Part shown: positions 14,210 to 16,306 of the stretch, in pieces
How the letters are laid out: every line of letters begins with the position of its first letter
How positions within the stretch are numbered: position 1 is the stretch's first letter
NCBI GenBank assembly: GCA_016288175.1
Contig: JAEEYN010000028.1
Coordinates: forward strand, 1-16,306
Reading direction: 5' to 3'
Source: Bacillota bacterium
GTDB taxonomy: Bacteria > Bacillota > Clostridia > Christensenellales > CAG-138
DNA: 16,306 bases
The notes under the pieces: model-generated
What the model saw: the letters and a program-made list of their open reading frames with translations, nothing else
Told to the model about the DNA's origin: nothing
Databases searched by the model: none
Program-made: the position numbers and the translations under genes

Positions 14210-15247
14210 TTACTTGGCAGTTACGGTAACAGTACCTTCGCCGCCCTCAAAGGTGATGGTCACGACATAGGTGCCGTCGGCTTCGCAAACGAAGTTGCCG
14301 CCCTCGGCGTTGCCCCAGTCTTTGACATCCCAGTTGTTGTCGCAGCGGACTTTGAACTCGTCGCCGGCCTTGAGCTCGACTTCACCGGTCCAGGTGTTCT
14401 CGCCGTTCGCGGTCATCTCGACATCCGCGCCGTCGCTGCCCCAGTTGGAGCCCGCGAAGGAACCGACGATGCCGTAGGTGTGCTCGGTGGGAACGAACTC
14501 TTCGACTACTTCATAAGCGATGCCTTCCTTGGCCTCCTTAAGAACGAGCGCGATGCCGAAGCCGGGCTGTTCGGGTGAGGAAGCGTTGCCGTACTGAGCG
14601 ATGATCAGCGTGTAGAGGCCTGCGCCGCCGATAACAACGGGGTTGTCCGCCCAGGTGAAGCCGTTCTCATCGGGCTGTTCCTGCCATGTGGGCATGAACA
14701 GAGTTGCGGGAGTCAGGGACTCTGCATGAGCGGTCTTGGGGTCGGAGATCCACTGATCTTCCGCATAGACCTTGTTGTCGCCGTCAACATCGACGGTGCA
14801 CTGCGCGATCTTGAAGCAGTAGGAACCGTTCGCGTTGTTCTTGACGCCGTTGATCATGCACTTGCTTGACCATTCTGCGTCGTTGGTGCCGAAGAGCAGG
14901 TCGATCGTGTAGAGGTACTTGACGTCCTTCGCCTTAAGGGTCTCATACAGAGCGGCGTCGATCGCCTTGACATCCTCGAGGCTGATGGCCTTCAGAGCAG
15001 AGGCCTCGTAAACCTCGGTGTCTTTGCCGTTCCAGCCGTTCTGGGTGCCGTCAGCCAGCAGATACTGACCGTGTGCGCACCAGATGGCATGGCCCTTGTC
15101 TTCAAGGGGCTCGGCGGCAGTCTGATTGCCCTGAGGATCGTCGACAGGCTTGTCCGTGGTATCCGCGGGCTTGTCCTCGGTCTTGCCGCATGCAACAAGG
15201 CATACGGTCATCAGTGCGACCAGCAAAATAGCAATAAGTTTCTTCAT
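14210..15247 (-). CDS. Starch-binding-type lipoprotein, first gene of the operon
   Basis: 345 residues, no catalytic motifs. The lipoprotein signal ends LVAC (C20), then comes an Asp/Lys/Pro/Thr-rich tether (21-48). Domain 1 (about 49-240) is unrecognised: HAIWCAHGQYLLADG, several Trp, four Cys, and GFTWADNPVVIGGAGLYTL (186-204), probably a beta-sandwich. Domain 2 (about 247-345) reads HTYGIVGSFAGSNWG (246-260), then MTANGENTWTGEVEL, FKVRCDNNWDVKDWG (288-302) and DGTYVVTITFE. It resembles SusE/SusF-type and X25-type starch-binding domains; W259, W276, W296 and W301 are candidate sugar-stacking residues. AGGAGG (15263-15258) lies 10 nt from the ATG. As the promoter-proximal gene ahead of amylase and pullulanase, it most likely tethers starch to the cell. 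Binding is inferred and the ligand is untested; a regulatory or sensor role is less likely. Confidence 0.82.
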   Translation of the reverse strand: MKKLIAILLVALMTVCLVACGKTEDKPADTTDKPVDDPQGNQTAAEPLEDKGHAIWCAHGQYLLADGTQNGWNGKDTEVYEASALKAISLEDVKAIDAALYETLKAKDVKYLYTIDLLFGTNDAEWSSKCMINGVKNNANGSYCFKIAQCTVDVDGDNKVYAEDQWISDPKTAHAESLTPATLFMPTWQEQPDENGFTWADNPVVIGGAGLYTLIIAQYGNASSPEQPGFGIALVLKEAKEGIAYEVVEEFVPTEHTYGIVGSFAGSNWGSDGADVEMTANGENTWTGEVELKAGDEFKVRCDNNWDVKDWGNAEGGNFVCEADGTYVVTITFEGGEGTVTVTAK

Positions 15248-15475
15248 GACTGTTTTTCCTCCTTTTGGAAAACGAGTGTTTGTATTTCTGCCTCGCGGAA
15301 GCCCCTTTCGGCGCCCCGTCCGGCGGTTTGGATCCCTTCATATCTATATGCTCCGCGGCCGCTGCCGATGAGAGCGCCGTCAAAAGCTCCCTCCCGGCGG
15401 ACCGCAGCCATACGCTGCAAAAGAACCCGGAATCTTCCAATGTTGCCTTTATCTCCAAAGGTTTCGCGAAAGATC
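15248..15475 (-). other. Long 5' leader of the starch operon
   Basis: About 228 nt separate the predicted start site (near 15475) from the first ATG at 15247. The leader is GC-rich and contains small hairpins, for example GCAGC/GCTGC at 15404-15418. I recognise no known riboswitch and no terminator-antiterminator pair. Short open frames on the minus strand here begin at the promoter itself and look spurious. Confidence 0.45.
15462..15471. promoter_or_regulatory. Candidate operator palindrome at the operon start site
   Basis: TTTCGCGAAA is a perfect 10-bp palindrome with a central CG, lying about 4-13 nt downstream of the predicted transcription start. Central-CG palindromes are typical of LacI-family operators (MalR, CcpA class), which commonly control maltodextrin operons. 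It does not match a full cre consensus and flanking symmetry is poor. No LacI-family gene is in the window. Confidence 0.4.
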
Positions 15476-15481
15476 TCATAT

Positions 15482-15510
15482 ATATTATCACACATATTCC
15501 CGTTTTTCAA
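15482..15510 (-). promoter_or_regulatory. Main promoter of the starch/maltodextrin operon
   Basis: Read on the minus strand: TTGAAA (15510-15505), a 17-base spacer ending in TGA, then TAATAT (15487-15482). The -35 is one base off consensus, the spacing is ideal, and a TGn extended -10 element is present. It lies in an AT-rich pocket upstream of the binding-lipoprotein gene, and no other good minus-strand promoter was seen inside the operon. Confidence 0.8.
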
Positions 15511-15542
15511 TACTTTTTTTGCATATAATCATCAAAAGCCGG

Positions 15543-15644
15543 CGGATAATATATATCCGAAATGCGAAAAGCGGGCCGCAGGACGGTATAGTCTGCCGTC
15601 CGGGGACCCGGCGAAACCGTTCGGCTGCTTTTCGCTTCCAGCCG
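15543..15644. repeat. Cluster of inverted repeats in the gene-poor region
   Basis: Three structures lie in this stretch. CGGATA/TATCCG (15543-15548 with 15554-15559) is centred about 40 bases upstream of the operon -35 box. GGACGGTA/TGCCGTCC (15581-15588 with 15594-15601) forms an 8-bp hairpin. CGGCTG/CAGCCG (15622-15627 with 15639-15644) overlaps a competing GCGAAA/TTTCGC pairing (15611-15616 with 15630-15635). None is followed by a T-tract, so they are not terminators. They could be activator sites or part of a small RNA. No gene is supported between 15511 and 15808. Confidence 0.35.
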
Positions 15645-15669
15645 CGAAGAGGAATAAAGCCGCAGGCTG

Positions 15670-15698
15670 TTGACTTATCCGCCGCGTTCCGTTAAAAT
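15670..15698 (+). promoter_or_regulatory. Strong promoter-like sequence with no evident gene
   Basis: TTGACT (15670-15675), a 17-base spacer, then TAAAAT (15693-15698). It would start a transcript near 15705. Downstream, AAAAGGAG (15740-15747) looks like a ribosome binding site but is followed by no ATG or GTG at a usable distance. A TTG directly against it opens only a 26-codon frame ending at 15827. It may serve a small RNA, a decayed gene, or a long leader to the lipoprotein gene at 16035. Confidence 0.5.
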
Positions 15699-15758
15699 TA
15701 GAGCGCGGATATGCCCTGCCCGCCGATAAAAAGCAAATCAAAAGGAGTTGAAATTTTC

Positions 15759-15782
15759 GTCTAACTTTCGGGGTTCAGATCA
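15759..15782. mobile_element. Possible IS3-family (IS150-like) terminal repeat remnant
   Basis: Read on the minus strand from 15782, TGATCTGAACCCC is followed by GAAAGTTAGAC. From memory this resembles the terminal inverted repeats of IS150-group elements, which carry TGTACTGACCCC followed by AAAGTTAGAC. No transposase and no matching second end is visible within the window, so at best it is a solo end or scar. Low confidence. Confidence 0.25.
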
Positions 15783-15808
15783 AACCGCTGTACTGTTTCT
15801 GATCGCAT

Positions 15809-15856
15809 TCAAGGAATATGCCTAATAACGGCAATCAGTAAGACGGCTTTTTTCAT
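15809..15856 (-). CDS. 15-codon mini-ORF resembling a truncated signal peptide
   Basis: Encodes MKKAVLLIAVIRHIP then TGA. It has complete expression signals: a -35/-10 promoter (15928-15900), a leader of about 37 nt, and GGAGGG (15869-15864) 7 nt before the ATG. The first 11 residues read like the start of a Sec signal peptide (compare MKKLIAILLVAL in the nearby binding lipoprotein), then a charged RHIP tail and a stop. It may be a beheaded secreted-protein gene cut by a rearrangement near the IS-like end, or a real leader peptide. It lies about 300 nt upstream of the operon promoter on the same strand. Confidence 0.4.
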   Translation of the reverse strand: MKKAVLLIAVIRHIP

Positions 15857-15899
15857 TCTCTGTCCCTCCGGTCGGGTAGGTCTGGTTAACAGCGGCGTT

Positions 15900-15928
15900 A
15901 TTATAATATGACCGGCCGCTGCTGTCAG
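15900..15928 (-). promoter_or_regulatory. Near-consensus promoter for the mini-ORF
   Basis: Read on the minus strand: CTGACA (15928-15923), a 17-base spacer, then a perfect TATAAT (15905-15900). The -35 lies within a perfect inverted repeat CTGCTG-T-CAGCAG (15919-15931) that could be an operator. A start near 15893 would precede the ribosome site at 15869-15864. Confidence 0.65.
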
Positions 15929-15973
15929 CAGGAAAGAAAAGCTTCGCCGGCGGCTGTTATTCCGCGATTCTTC

Positions 15974-16002
15974 TTGAAAAAGAAGAACGTTTGTGATACA
16001 TT
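15974..16002 (+). promoter_or_regulatory. Promoter of the right-edge lipoprotein gene
   Basis: TTGAAA (15974-15979), a 17-base spacer ending in TGA, then TACATT (15997-16002), a TGn extended -10. The -35 sits in a perfect 8-bp hairpin TTCTTCTT-GAAA-AAGAAGAA (15968-15987). The predicted start is near 16009. The arrangement is very like that of the starch operon promoter (TTGAAA, 17, TGA). Confidence 0.65.
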
Positions 16003-16005
16003 TAA

Positions 16006-16018
16006 ATCGATCATCGAT
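16006..16018. repeat. Candidate operator ATCGAT-C-ATCGAT
   Basis: Two copies of the self-complementary hexamer ATCGAT (16006-16011 and 16013-16018) flank one base, making a 13-base palindrome right at the predicted start site of the promoter at 15974-16002. The position suits a repressor site. The regulator is unknown. Confidence 0.35.
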
Positions 16019-16034
16019 CTTTGTGGAGGTAAGT

Positions 16035-16306
16035 ATGAAAAGACTGTTTATTATTTCAACCGCGCTGCTTCTTGCATGCGCAATACTTTGGGGCTGTGCT
16101 CCGAAGAGCGATACCAAAGGCGCCACCGAGCCGACGGAGGACGGGTATGCTTTCAACACCGAAAACCAGGCGTACTGGCGTGAAAAGCTTCAGTACTACC
16201 GCAAGGATGACGGCGTTCGCCAGATCATGCTCGTCAGATGCACGGAGGGCAGCAATGCGACCGTACAGTTTTATACCAAGCTTACCGATCAGAATAACGC
16301 ATGGAC
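16035..16306 (+). CDS. Lipoprotein of unknown function, 3'-truncated by window edge
   Basis: 90 codons are visible and the frame runs off the window. The signal peptide MKRLFIISTALLLACAILWG ends in the lipobox LWGC (C21), followed by a Lys/Thr/Glu-rich tether (22-37). The mature part reads YAFNTENQAYWREKLQYY, then RQIMLVRCTEGSNATVQFYTK (about residues 62-82). That last strand pattern recalls the N-terminal region of some clostridial secreted L,D-transpeptidase-type proteins, but too little is present to assign a family. GGAGGT (16025-16030) is only 4 nt from the ATG, slightly tight. It is divergent from the starch operon and has its own promoter, so a role in starch use is not implied. Confidence 0.82.
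   Translation, partial: MKRLFIISTALLLACAILWGCAPKSDTKGATEPTEDGYAFNTENQAYWREKLQYYRKDDGVRQIMLVRCTEGSNATVQFYTKLTDQNNAW

Noticed and set aside
15244..15510. An 88-codon minus-strand frame in the operon leader
   Set aside because: Its apparent TTG start is the -35 box of the operon promoter, and it overlaps the first gene's start; no ribosome site. Treated as untranslated leader.
15532..15741. A 69-codon minus-strand frame in the gene-poor region
   Set aside because: No ribosome site, no recognisable protein features, and it covers several inverted repeats.
15908..16183. A 91-codon plus-strand frame overlapping the edge lipoprotein gene
   Set aside because: Out of frame with the lipoprotein, which has signal peptide, lipobox, promoter and GGAGGT; the alternative has none.
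1..16306. CRISPR arrays, tRNA or rRNA genes
   Set aside because: No regularly spaced direct repeats, no tRNA cloverleaf or conserved rRNA segments were noticed on either strand by eye.

Overview
The window looks like chromosome from a Gram-positive, probably anaerobic, member of the Clostridia (an Oscillospiraceae/Ruminococcaceae-like gut or rumen bacterium). This is inferred from strong AGGAGG-type ribosome binding sites, lipoprotein signal peptides on extracellular proteins with no outer-membrane components, a dockerin-like secreted protein, GC-rich codons, and Gram-positive-type MalE/MalF/MalG proteins. The species cannot be named from the sequence.

Layout. Bases 1-903 hold the 3' part of an aldose 1-epimerase gene (+). 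A secreted dockerin-like protein (1018-1668, +) follows behind an extended -10 promoter. A near-perfect bidirectional terminator (about 1682-1721) separates it from a convergent gene for a two-TM, zinc-ribbon protein (1732-2217, -).

The core, 15510 down to 2300 on the minus strand, is one long starch/maltodextrin operon. In transcription order it has: a consensus-like promoter; an approximately 228-nt leader with a TTTCGCGAAA palindrome near the start site; a starch-binding-type lipoprotein; a stable intergenic hairpin; a GH13_28-like alpha-amylase lipoprotein; a type I pullulanase lipoprotein (CBM41-CBM48-GH13_14); a small PH-like membrane protein with a TTG start; a MalK/MsmX-type ATPase with an unusual ~255-residue C-terminal extension; an RDD-family membrane protein; MalE, MalF and MalG; and a rho-independent terminator. 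Most junctions are short or overlapping.

Working model (inference): the binding lipoprotein and the two tethered enzymes hold starch and cut its alpha-1,4 and alpha-1,6 bonds at the cell surface. MalE then captures the maltodextrins, MalF/MalG import them, and the co-encoded ATPase powers import. The window shows no intracellular maltodextrin phosphorylase or glucosidase and no regulator gene, so these must lie elsewhere.

The right edge (15511-16034) is a gene-poor, hairpin-rich region. It carries three further promoter-like sequences, a 15-codon minus-strand ORF that reads like a signal peptide cut short, and a possible insertion-sequence end. It leads into a partial lipoprotein gene (16035-16306, +). 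The most novel-looking items are the extended MalK, the two small membrane proteins embedded in the operon, the two-domain binding lipoprotein, and the truncated mini-gene near the operon promoter.
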